Shown here one piece after another: positions 43,834 to 51,671 of a stretch of 52,724 nucleotides of DNA. The DNA is taken from NCBI RefSeq assembly GCF_900109225.1, contig NZ_FNZK01000027.1, forward strand, positions 1 to 52,724. Reading direction: 5' to 3'. Within the stretch, counting starts at the first letter, position 1. The number at the start of each line of letters is the position of its first letter. The notes under the pieces were generated by a model. It saw only the letters and a list, made by a program, of their open reading frames with translations, searched no databases and was not told where the DNA came from. The position numbers were made by a program, and so were the translations under genes. Source of the stretch: Propionispira arboris. Its GTDB lineage: Bacteria; Bacillota; Negativicutes; Selenomonadales; Selenomonadaceae.

Positions 43834-45090
43834 TTGGAAACAATGTTGGCAGGTATTCAAGAGGTTTTAGGATTAGGTGCTAAGGCTATTTTGCCTATTA
43901 TTATCTGTTCATTAGGTTTGTTTTTTAGAATGAAATTAAGAGATGCTATTAAAGCAGGGCTGACAGTTGGGTTAGGATTTTTAGGGTTAGGTTTAATTAT
44001 AACTTTATTAACTTCGACATTAGAACCAGCTGTTTCATTTTATCAAAAATTAGGATCAGGTTATACGATTATTGATATTGGCTGGGCTGCTGTTGGTGCA
44101 GCTTCATGGATGGCTCCTTTCGCAGCACTCGCAATTCCAGTCGGTTTATTTATCAATTTAGCATTAATTAGATTTGGTGCCGTAAGAACAATGAATATTG
44201 ATATATGGAATTATATGCATTTTTTAATACCAGGATTTTTAACATATGTATTATTTAGTAGTGCTATTGCTGGGTTTTTAGTTACAATTTTAATGTCAGT
44301 TATTGCAATTTTTGTAGGAGATCAATTAGCACCAAGATGGCAAAAATACTTTGGGTTGGAAGGAACTACCTGTACAACCGTTAATTTAATTGCGTGGACT
44401 TTTCCTGTAGCTCTCATTATTAATAAGATTATTGATTTGATTCCAGGCTTAAACAAAATAGATTTCAGTATAGAAAAGGCAAATAAGAGATTAGGAATTA
44501 TGGGAGATCCAGTTCTTATAGGTTTGTTTGTAGGAGCATTACTTGGTATCCTAACAAAACAAAATTTTTCTAATACGGTCACCATGGGGATAGGAATTGC
44601 AGGAGTTATGCTATTGATGCCTAAAATGGTTGGGATTATGATGGAAGGTTTAGCTCCGGTTGGAAAAGCAGCAAATAGTTTTATAAAAAAGAGGATAGAA
44701 ACAGAAAAAGAAATAATTATTGGGATGGATGTTGCTCTAGGGTTGGGGGACCCCACGACTATTACAACAACAGTTGTTACGATACCGCTCGTGATTTTGT
44801 TTGCTTTAATTTTACCAGGTGTTCAATTTTTCCCGGTGGGAATGCTGACGTCAGTCTGTTATTTTGCAGTAGTTTGTACACTTGCTAGTAATGGTAATTT
44901 ATTTCGATCGGTTATTTCTACGCTCATTTATTGCATAATTTCAATGTATACCTGTGCTTATGTGGCACCTGGAGCTACAGCAATGCTCAATGCAGCTGGG
45001 TTGAGTATTAACGGATTAGGAACAGATGTATCTGTTGGTTCACCTATTTGGGGCGTTCTTATTTATTGGTTAAGTACAATATTCCAATAA
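43834..45090 (+). CDS. PTS EIIC permease, galactitol family, short C-terminus
   Basis: 418 residues from TTG 43834 (AAGGGG 9 nt upstream); the start aligns with its paralogues (METMLAGIQEVLGLG). Motifs are GLGFLGLGLI, DIGWAAVGAASWMA, DIWNYMHFLIPG and GMDVALGLGDPTTI. It ends at LIYWLSTIFQ about 40 residues sooner than the GatC proteins at 19272 and 24299, missing their last helix. No frameshifted remnant follows, so this may be a natural short form. Confidence 0.87.
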   Translation: METMLAGIQEVLGLGAKAILPIIICSLGLFFRMKLRDAIKAGLTVGLGFLGLGLIITLLTSTLEPAVSFYQKLGSGYTIIDIGWAAVGAASWMAPFAALAIPVGLFINLALIRFGAVRTMNIDIWNYMHFLIPGFLTYVLFSSAIAGFLVTILMSVIAIFVGDQLAPRWQKYFGLEGTTCTTVNLIAWTFPVALIINKIIDLIPGLNKIDFSIEKANKRLGIMGDPVLIGLFVGALLGILTKQNFSNTVTMGIGIAGVMLLMPKMVGIMMEGLAPVGKAANSFIKKRIETEKEIIIGMDVALGLGDPTTITTTVVTIPLVILFALILPGVQFFPVGMLTSVCYFAVVCTLASNGNLFRSVISTLIYCIISMYTCAYVAPGATAMLNAAGLSINGLGTDVSVGSPIWGVLIYWLSTIFQ

Positions 45091-45159
45091 ATGTAAGAAA
45101 ATTATAGTTAATATTAAATCTATAAAATATATATGGAGTTAATAATAGGAGAAATTTAC

Positions 45160-45810
45160 ATGAATATGATAAAAATTATTCCTTCAGTTTTTAATGCTGA
45201 TTTGTTAAATTTAAGAGATGATATTGTCTTTTTAGAAAAAAATCATATGGATATTTTACATATTGATATGATGGATGGAAACTATGTTCCTAATATTGCA
45301 TTTGGTCCTGACCAAATAAAACGAATAAAAGAAAATACATCTATGAAAATAGATGTTCATTTGATGGTTGCTCGACCAGAAAAAATAATTGATAGAGTTA
45401 TAGATGCTGGTGCTGATTTCATTTCTATACATTATGAATCTACACTTCATGCTCATGAAGTGGTGAAAAATATTAAAAACAAGGGGGTACGTGCAGGTAT
45501 CGCACTTAATCCAGCGACGCCACCTGCTGTTTTAAAATATATGATTGAAGACATCGATTTTGTTTTACTTATGTCTATTAATCCAGGACATTGGAATCAA
45601 CAATTCATTGATAATATTTACGGTAAAATCAAAGAAACAAAGGAGCTGATTGATAATCGAATGGTTGAAATTGAGATAGATGGTCGAATGGACCCAAACC
45701 GAATTAAAAAAGCTTCAAATATTGGAGCTTCTATGTTTGTTGTCGGAAGTTATTTGTTTGATGGAGATAAAAAAGAAAATATTTTAAAATTACAAAAAAT
45801 ATTAAAATAA
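45160..45810 (+). CDS. Ribulose-phosphate 3-epimerase family protein
   Basis: 216 residues from ATG 45160 (AGGAGAAA upstream). The TIM-barrel metal ligands are kept: HIDMMDGNYVPN, DVHLMVARP and EIDGRM. Phosphate-binding segments are odd: SINPGHWNQQFI replaces the usual NPGFGGQ.FI, and DGRM replaces DGGI. It may epimerise D-ribulose/xylulose 5-phosphate or, like AlsE, a hexulose 6-phosphate at C3. In this operon it could use the pentulose made by the HPS-like lyase. Confidence 0.85.
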   Translation: MNMIKIIPSVFNADLLNLRDDIVFLEKNHMDILHIDMMDGNYVPNIAFGPDQIKRIKENTSMKIDVHLMVARPEKIIDRVIDAGADFISIHYESTLHAHEVVKNIKNKGVRAGIALNPATPPAVLKYMIEDIDFVLLMSINPGHWNQQFIDNIYGKIKETKELIDNRMVEIEIDGRMDPNRIKKASNIGASMFVVGSYLFDGDKKENILKLQKILK

Positions 45811-45830
45811 TTGAATATGGAGAGATTAAA

Positions 45831-46886
45831 ATGGATTCTTTAAAATTATACGGAGTTAGAGATATACGATTTGAAAAAGCAGAAGAACCGATAATGCACA
45901 GTGACAATGATGTCATTGTAAAAATTAAAGCAGCAGGGATATGTGGGTCTGATGTATCTAGATATAGACTTTTAGGACCTTATATTATAGGAATGATTTG
46001 GGGACATGAATTTTCTGGAGAAGTAGTAGCGATTGGCAAAGCAGTTACAAATGTTTCAATTAATGATAGAGTCGTAGGCTGCCCAGTCGTATTTGACGGA
46101 GAAGATTATTATTATAAAAAAGGTGAATTTAATAGAAGTGATTTTAACAATGCTATTGGTGCCAAAAGACCAGGAGCTTTTGCCGAATATATTTGTTTGC
46201 CTTCACAAAATCTTGTTAAAATACCGAATACACTTTCTTTTGATGCAGCATCTTTAGTTGAACCTTCATCTGTTGTAATTCATGGATTATATAGAACATC
46301 TTTAACCGTTGGCAAGAGTGTAGCAATAGTTGGCGCGGGCGGAACTCTTGGTCTGATTGCTATTCAATGGGCTAAGATTTTCGGTGTAGGAAAAATTATA
46401 GCAATTGATATAGATGATGCTAAGTTAGAACTATCAAAAAAGGTTGGTGCAGATGTCGTTATTAATTCATTAAATGAGGATACGGAAAAACTTATTGCAA
46501 AAAATACGGATGGACTGAAAGCAGATCTTGTTATTGAAGCTGCGGGGTCACCTATCACTGCTTCACAAGTTTTTGCTTATGCTAAAAAAGGTGGGGAAAT
46601 ATTGTTCTTAGGCATCCCTTATGGTGATGTTCATGTGAAGAGATATTATTTTGAAAAAATTTTAAGAAGTGAATTAACAGTTTTTGGTTCATGGAGTAAT
46701 GTTTCAGCACCTTTTCCTGGAAAAGAATGGTCGGATAGCGTGAAGTTTTTTGCGGAGCACAAAATCAACACAGAGCATATTGTTACACATAGATTACCTT
46801 TAAGTAAAGGACCAGAAATTTTTAAAAAATTAATGGAAAGAAAAGAATTGATAGGTAAAGTTATACTTCATCCAGATGAAAAATAA
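45831..46886 (+). CDS. GatD-like polyol-phosphate dehydrogenase without the structural zinc site
   Basis: 351 residues, GGAGAG upstream. It has the catalytic zinc part (AAGICGSDVSRYRL, GHEFSGEV), the NAD fold VAIVGAGGTLGL and the GatD signature FGSWSNVSAPFPGKEW. The four-cysteine structural zinc loop of the family is gone; GCPVVFDGEDYYYKKGEF takes its place. Expected reaction: oxidation of the polyol phosphate made by the PTS to a ketose phosphate. Its carbon specificity may differ from that of true GatD. Confidence 0.85.
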   Translation: MDSLKLYGVRDIRFEKAEEPIMHSDNDVIVKIKAAGICGSDVSRYRLLGPYIIGMIWGHEFSGEVVAIGKAVTNVSINDRVVGCPVVFDGEDYYYKKGEFNRSDFNNAIGAKRPGAFAEYICLPSQNLVKIPNTLSFDAASLVEPSSVVIHGLYRTSLTVGKSVAIVGAGGTLGLIAIQWAKIFGVGKIIAIDIDDAKLELSKKVGADVVINSLNEDTEKLIAKNTDGLKADLVIEAAGSPITASQVFAYAKKGGEILFLGIPYGDVHVKRYYFEKILRSELTVFGSWSNVSAPFPGKEWSDSVKFFAEHKINTEHIVTHRLPLSKGPEIFKKLMERKELIGKVILHPDEK

Positions 46887-46979
46887 GTCATTAATACTAG
46901 AGCTGGATATAGAAATTATGGAAGATATTTTTAATTAGTATATCCTCTATAAATGAAGATAAATTAGGAGGAATTGTTC

Positions 46980-47612
46980 ATGAAACTACAACTGGCATTA
47001 GATGACATAAAATTAGTCGATGCATTAGTATTAGTAGAAAAAATAAGAGAGTATATTGATATTATTGAAATTGGCTCGCCATTTATTATTGAAGAAGGCA
47101 TGAGAAGCGTACGAGAATTTAGAAAGTATTTCCCAGAAAAATATATTTTGGCAGATACTAAAATTATGGATGCTGGAGATTACGAGACAGAACTAACATA
47201 TTTAGCAGGAGCAGATTATTGTACAGTTCTTGGTGTAACAGATACTTTGACAGTAAAAGGCTGTCTGGAATCTGCAAAAAAATATGGGAAAAAAGTTTTT
47301 GTTGATATGATTTGTGTAAAAGATATGGAAAAAAGAATTTTAGAATTGGAGGAAATTGGTGTTGACTGTTTTACAGTTCATACAGGAGTTGATCAACAGG
47401 CTGTTGGCAGAACAGCATTAGAAGATTTGGCAGAAATGAAGAAAGTAAGTAAAAAATCTCAGATTTCTGTAGCGGGAGGAATCAAAGAAAGTACTCTTTA
47501 TAAATATAAGAAAGTAGGTGCTGATATTATTATTGTTGGAAGTGGTATTATTCACGCAGATGATCCTGTTAAGGCAGCGAAAGCGATCTATAAAGAACTC
47601 AAAAGTAAATAG
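46980..47612 (+). CDS. 3-hexulose-6-phosphate synthase / keto-gulonate-6-phosphate decarboxylase family lyase
   Basis: 210 residues from ATG 46980 (AGGAGG upstream). Features of the OMPDC superfamily: LQLALDDIKL, EIGSPFII, ILADTKIMDAGDYE, VFVDMICVKD, DCFTVHTGVDQQA and ISVAGGIKE, IIIVGSGIIHADDP. Family members either cleave D-arabino-3-hexulose 6-phosphate to ribulose 5-phosphate and formaldehyde, or decarboxylate 3-keto-L-gulonate 6-phosphate. No 6-phospho-3-hexuloisomerase is adjacent. It ends the operon. Confidence 0.87.
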   Translation: MKLQLALDDIKLVDALVLVEKIREYIDIIEIGSPFIIEEGMRSVREFRKYFPEKYILADTKIMDAGDYETELTYLAGADYCTVLGVTDTLTVKGCLESAKKYGKKVFVDMICVKDMEKRILELEEIGVDCFTVHTGVDQQAVGRTALEDLAEMKKVSKKSQISVAGGIKESTLYKYKKVGADIIIVGSGIIHADDPVKAAKAIYKELKSK

Positions 47613-47677
47613 GTTGTGAAACTGATAGAGTACAAAAATGCTTTTAAGCGTAATTGTACTATCTGGACATAAAACAG

Positions 47678-47713
47678 AAAAAATGGGAGCATAAATTTAT
47701 GTTCCTATTTTTC
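47678..47713 (+). terminator. Terminator of the third Gat-type operon
   Basis: GGGAGCATAAAT pairs with ATTTATGTTCC, flanked by AAAAAAT and ATTTTT runs. Confidence 0.75.
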
Positions 47714-47841
47714 ATTTAATGACTAGTCTTATCAACGTTAAGGCAAGTTTGTTTAAGAAATTTAAAAATTTATGCAATAAATTGATGAGTCCTGCGTTAT
47801 ATTAAAAGTACGATCAAATTTATTATGAGGAGTGTTGTATA

Positions 47842-48237
47842 ATGGATGAGGTTTTAAAATTTTTGCAGGATAATTCACCGTTTTTTCTGGCCACGGTTGA
47901 TGGCGATGTTCCCAAGGTTCGTCCGTTTGGATTAGCGATGGAATTTGAAGGAAAACTATATTTTGGTACCAATAATAAAAAGCCTGTATATCAGCAGCTT
48001 CAAGTAAATCCGAAAATTGAAATCAGCACAGCTTCTAAAACAGGAGAATGGTTACGTTTAAAAGGCAACGCTGTTTTTAATACAACACCACAAATAAAGC
48101 AGGCGGCCTTGGATGCTGTGCCGATGCTGAAAAACGTTTACAGCGTAGAAGATTCGCTGTTTGAACTTTTCTACATAGAAAATGCTGAGGCAACTTTGAA
48201 AGATATGAAAGGTGCTGCTAAAACAATTACGTTTTAA
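47842..48237 (+). CDS. PPOX-superfamily FMN-binding protein
   Basis: 131 residues. Pattern: NSPFFLATVDGDVPKVRPFGLAMEFEGKLYFGTNNKKPVYQQL, then EWLRLKGNAVF, typical of small split-barrel proteins related to pyridoxamine 5'-phosphate oxidase. They bind FMN or F420 and are often of unknown substrate. GAGGAG precedes the ATG. It is followed by a nitroreductase 55 bp on, so the two may form an operon for flavin-linked reduction. Confidence 0.82.
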   Translation: MDEVLKFLQDNSPFFLATVDGDVPKVRPFGLAMEFEGKLYFGTNNKKPVYQQLQVNPKIEISTASKTGEWLRLKGNAVFNTTPQIKQAALDAVPMLKNVYSVEDSLFELFYIENAEATLKDMKGAAKTITF

Positions 48238-48292
48238 TTGTCTTATGATTGAGCTGTGAAACAGCATGCAGATTTTATGAGAGGAAGATACG

Positions 48293-48877
48293 ATGAATCC
48301 TATTTTAGAAAATATTTTGACACGTCGCAGTGTTCGTAAATATAAAACAGAACAAATAGCCGATCTTGAACTTGAAAGTATTCTTGAAGCAGCGAAATAT
48401 GCACCAAGTGGGGGTAATTCACAATCGTGGCATTTTACAGTTGTACAAAATACAGATAAGCTGGAAGAATTGAATCAATGGGTACGGAACGCTTTTTCAA
48501 ATTTAGTTATTGATAATACGATGTACCGTTCTAAAAAAGCCGGAAAAGCAGCAGCGGCAAATGAATCTTATAATTTTTATTATCACGCACCGACTTTGAT
48601 TATTGTATCGAATGAACGAGAGTATTCAAATGCATTGGCGGATACGGGCGCAGCTTTGCAGAATATTTTTTTAGCGGCGCATGCACTCAACATTGGTTCA
48701 TGCTGGATCAATCAACTGACTTGGTTTTGTGATGATATACCTGTAAGATCTATGTTGACTTCACTTAGAATTCCGGAAAATCATAAAGTTTGTGGTGCAG
48801 CTGCACTTGGTTATATAGCGGGGAATATTCCTAAAGCTGTGTCTCGTAAAGAAGGTACGGTGCATATCGTAAGCTGA
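48293..48877 (+). CDS. Nitroreductase-family protein
   Basis: 194 residues. Marks are the N-terminal ILENILTRRSVRKYK, the SGGNSQSWHF substrate loop and ALADTGAALQNIFLAAHALNIGSCWI. These FMN enzymes reduce nitroaromatics, quinones or unknown substrates using NAD(P)H. GAGAGGAAG precedes the ATG. It is next to the PPOX gene above; the exact substrate is not visible. Confidence 0.88.
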   Translation: MNPILENILTRRSVRKYKTEQIADLELESILEAAKYAPSGGNSQSWHFTVVQNTDKLEELNQWVRNAFSNLVIDNTMYRSKKAGKAAAANESYNFYYHAPTLIIVSNEREYSNALADTGAALQNIFLAAHALNIGSCWINQLTWFCDDIPVRSMLTSLRIPENHKVCGAAALGYIAGNIPKAVSRKEGTVHIVS

Positions 48878-48997
48878 TATGTGAATGTTTTTGTAAAATG
48901 AAGAGGGTAAGGTCACAGTTATAAATCTATAAAAGAGACCTGCCCTGCTTTATGTCAGTAAAATTTTAAGGAAATAAGGAAATTTATTGTTAAGTTC

Positions 48998-49036
48998 TTG
49001 ACTCTTATATATTTGTATGATACAAATATATAAGAG
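48998..49036 (+). promoter_or_regulatory. MarR promoter with a 17-bp-arm palindrome
   Basis: TTGACT (48998-49003), 17 bp, TACAAA (49021-49026). Arms at 49002-49018 and 49020-49036 are exact reverse complements centred on one G. The palindrome covers the spacer, the -10 box and the start of the ribosome site, so bound MarR would block its own gene. Confidence 0.72.
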
Positions 49037-49046
49037 GGTGATAAAG

Positions 49047-49514
49047 ATGCTGGATGTAATTTTGAATGATGAGAAATATAATCGTTGTATCGAAGATATC
49101 GGCGAGTTGTTGCAAAAAACAGTTCGGGGATTTCAGATGTTTGAGAAAGAACAAATTCGCATACATGGCTTTACACATTCGCAGTGTTATATCTTATTGG
49201 AAATTCTTAAGCATGGATCGCTTACGATTAATGAAATTAGTGTGAAGATGAAGCTGGAAGCGAGTACGATTACCCGGATCATGGATAATTTAGTGCGGGA
49301 TCACCTGCTTATGCGTCAGCGATCTACATTCGATAAACGGATTGTAGAAGCGATACTTACTGAGCAAGGGCACGCAGCGGCAATTCGTCTGGAAGCGAGT
49401 ATAAAAATGTATTATCGTAATGTCATCAAAAATTTACCACGCGGCCATGTGCGTGAGATTATGAGTGCAGTTGAAGCACTATTGGGAGCATTGGAGAAAG
49501 CCAAAATAGAGTAA
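49047..49514 (+). CDS. MarR-family regulator
   Basis: 155 residues from ATG 49047 (AGAGGGTGAT upstream). Winged HTH with SLTINEISVKMKLEASTITRIMDNLVRDHLL and a wing RQRSTFDKRIVEAILTEQG, flanked by helices for dimerisation. It binds palindromes at its own promoter and before the aminotransferase gene; both share TTGTATGATACAA. The ligand is unknown. It may link amino acid supply or a small phenolic ligand to dapL-type expression. Confidence 0.9.
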   Translation: MLDVILNDEKYNRCIEDIGELLQKTVRGFQMFEKEQIRIHGFTHSQCYILLEILKHGSLTINEISVKMKLEASTITRIMDNLVRDHLLMRQRSTFDKRIVEAILTEQGHAAAIRLEASIKMYYRNVIKNLPRGHVREIMSAVEALLGALEKAKIE

Positions 49515-49519
49515 AGTAT

Positions 49520-49562
49520 TTTTACAACAAATACTTGTATGATACAAATATTTGTTGTAAAA
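49520..49562. promoter_or_regulatory. Second MarR-type palindrome, before the aminotransferase gene
   Basis: Arms 49520-49540 and 49542-49562 pair with one mismatch around a central G and share the core TTGTATGATACAA (49535-49547) with the site at 49013-49025. A weak promoter TTTACA (49521-49526), 16 bp, TACAAA (49543-49548) overlaps it. It could also end the marR transcript. Confidence 0.68.
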
Positions 49563-49588
49563 CACAGATAAAATTGGAGGGATTTATA

Positions 49589-50827
49589 ATGACGGAAAGT
49601 TTTATTCAACAGATGATTGCAGAAAGAATTGGCGGGAATCAATTTGGCAAAGATACAGTTTTGTATAAATTTGAAAAAATTAAGAGAGCAAAACGGGCAG
49701 CACAGAAAAAGAATCCTAATATGGATTTAATTGATTTTGGGGTCGGCGAACCGGATTGGATGGCAGAACCAGAAGTGATCGAGATCTTATATAAAGCGGC
49801 TAAATGCAAAGAAAATCGTGGCTATACCGATAATGGTTTGCTTGATTTCAAAGAAGCGGCTGCAGATTATATGAATAACGTTTATCATGTGCAAGGGTTA
49901 AATCCTGTGTCAGAGGTGAATCATGGTATCGGGTCTAAACCTATTTTGGCACTTTTGCCATTGGCCTTCATTAATCCGGGTGACATTACGCTTATGACGG
50001 TTCCCGGATATCCGGTGATGGGAACGACAACACAGGCAATCGGTGGTGAAGTGGTTAATCTGCCGCTTTTAGCAGAAAATAACTTTTTACCGAACTTAGA
50101 TTCTTTGACGGTTGAGCAGTGTAAGCGGGCAAAATTGCTTTATATAAATTATCCAAACAATCCGACTGGAGCTGTGGCAAGTAGAGAATTTTTTGCAAAG
50201 GTTATTGAGTTTGCCAAAAAACATAATATTATTGTTGTATCGGATGCCGCCTATGCTGCACTCACGTTTGATGGAGAAGTTCCATTTAGCTTTTTGTCAA
50301 TGGATGGTGCAAAGGATGTAGGGGTGGAAATACATTCGTTGTCTAAAGCATATAATATGACAGGCTGGAGATTGGCTTTTATTTGTGGAAATGAGCTGGT
50401 AGTGAAAGCGTTTGCTGCAGTTAAGGATAATAATGATTCCGGACAGTTTGCAGCCATCCAAAAAGCAGGGGTATATTGTCTCAAGCATCCTGAAATTACC
50501 GAAAAAACGAGTCTGAAGTATTCACGTCGCCACAATTTACTGGTCGCAGCGTTAAAGAGTCTTGGTTTTTCAGTAAAGAAACCGAAGGCTTCTTTCTATC
50601 TTTATGTGAAGGTGCCAAAGGGAATCAAAGGAGGCCGCAGTTTTGCCAGTGCAGAAGATTTTTCCGAATATCTTATTGTCGAAAAAATGCTTTCAACGGT
50701 TCCGTGGGATGACGCAGGCGCCTATGTCCGATTTTCTGTGACATTTGAAGCAGGTGGTGAAGCAGAAGAACAGGAGATCATTGCAACTGTAAAACAGCGG
50801 TTAGCCGATGTTCATTTTGTTTTTTAA
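49589..50827 (+). CDS. PLP-dependent aminotransferase, LL-diaminopimelate aminotransferase-like
   Basis: 412 residues from ATG 49589 (GGAGGG upstream). Class I fold: DFGVGEPDWMA, YPNNPTGAV, VSDAAYAALTFDG, the PLP lysine in SLSKAYNMTGWRLAF and a C-terminal YVRFSVTFE arginine. The pattern is that of DapL, which makes LL-diaminopimelate from tetrahydrodipicolinate, but relatives include methionine or aspartate aminotransferases. Being under a MarR palindrome is unusual for a lysine-pathway gene. Specificity is likely but not sure. Confidence 0.8.
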   Translation: MTESFIQQMIAERIGGNQFGKDTVLYKFEKIKRAKRAAQKKNPNMDLIDFGVGEPDWMAEPEVIEILYKAAKCKENRGYTDNGLLDFKEAAADYMNNVYHVQGLNPVSEVNHGIGSKPILALLPLAFINPGDITLMTVPGYPVMGTTTQAIGGEVVNLPLLAENNFLPNLDSLTVEQCKRAKLLYINYPNNPTGAVASREFFAKVIEFAKKHNIIVVSDAAYAALTFDGEVPFSFLSMDGAKDVGVEIHSLSKAYNMTGWRLAFICGNELVVKAFAAVKDNNDSGQFAAIQKAGVYCLKHPEITEKTSLKYSRRHNLLVAALKSLGFSVKKPKASFYLYVKVPKGIKGGRSFASAEDFSEYLIVEKMLSTVPWDDAGAYVRFSVTFEAGGEAEEQEIIATVKQRLADVHFVF

Positions 50828-50828
50828 A

Positions 50829-50876
50829 TAAAAATAGACCAAGACTGGCAGAAGATGCTTGACTTGGTCTATTTTT
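50829..50876 (+). terminator. Terminator after the aminotransferase gene
   Basis: AAAAATAGACCAAG pairs with CTTGGTCTATTTTT across a long loop (about 50843-50861). Confidence 0.82.
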
Positions 50877-50880
50877 ATGA

Positions 50881-50916
50881 GTTACAATATAAACATGTCA
50901 AAAACAACATGTAACA
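50881..50916. promoter_or_regulatory. PadR-box-like operator before padC
   Basis: ATGT-CAAAAACA-ACAT (50895-50910) fits the ATGT-N8-ACAT form known for PadR boxes of phenolic acid decarboxylase genes. Outer repeats GTTACA (50881-50886) and TGTAAC (50910-50915) add to the dyad. It lies about 30 bp before the padC start. No padR gene is near. Confidence 0.62.
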
Positions 50917-50941
50917 AATAAAATGAAAGAAGGATTTACAG

Positions 50942-51430
50942 ATGGAACAATTTATTGGCAGTCATATGATTTATACGTATGAAAATGGTTGGGAATATGA
51001 AATCTATATAAAAAATGATCATACAATTGACTATCGTATTCATAGTGGTATGGTTGCAGGACGATGGGTGCGTGATCAAGAAGTCAATATTGTGAAACTC
51101 ACAGAAGGTGTTTATAAAGTTGCTTGGACTGAGCCTACCGGAACCGATGTTGCTTTGAATTTTATGCCAAATGAAAAAAGAATGCATGGGATTATATTTT
51201 TCCCGAAATGGGTCCATGAACATCCGGAAATTACGGTGTGTTATCAAAATGATCATCTTGATCTCATGCGAACATCTCGTGAAAAGTATGATACGTATCC
51301 GAAGTATGTTGTTCCAGAATTTGCGGATATAACATTTTTGCATAATGCTGGTGTGAATAATGAAACATTGATATCAAAAAAACCTTATGTGGGAATGACG
51401 GATGATATCCGTGCGGGGAAATTGAAGTAA
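50942..51430 (+). CDS. padC: Phenolic acid decarboxylase
   Basis: 162 residues, GAAGGATTT upstream of ATG. The protein matches PadC almost throughout: [107 protein letters not shown]. It removes CO2 from p-coumarate, ferulate or caffeate to give vinylphenols, a cofactor-free detoxification step. It is a one-gene unit with a PadR-type site upstream. The regulator must be elsewhere. Confidence 0.93.
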   Translation: MEQFIGSHMIYTYENGWEYEIYIKNDHTIDYRIHSGMVAGRWVRDQEVNIVKLTEGVYKVAWTEPTGTDVALNFMPNEKRMHGIIFFPKWVHEHPEITVCYQNDHLDLMRTSREKYDTYPKYVVPEFADITFLHNAGVNNETLISKKPYVGMTDDIRAGKLK

Positions 51431-51491
51431 GAATTTAAATGAACGTTTACTATGGAAAACGTTTATATTGAGAATAGCGTTTCGCTATATA

Positions 51492-51538
51492 AAAAAATAC
51501 CTATAGATTAAAAATTGTTTAATCTATAGGTATTTTTT
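51492..51538 (+). terminator. Terminator after padC
   Basis: AAAAAATACCTATAGATTAAA pairs with TTTAATCTATAGGTATTTTTT around a short loop. A small ATAGCG/CGCTAT hairpin precedes it at about 51474-51488. Confidence 0.88.
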
Positions 51539-51671
51539 GCTTTTTTATTTTAAAATGAAAATCAAATGTAAAACAAAAGGAAATCCAATAGTATCCTTGT
51601 AATATAAGACTTGTATCGTAAATGAGTTACACCATACGGATGTAAAATTTAGTTTAGGAGATGGTTTATTG

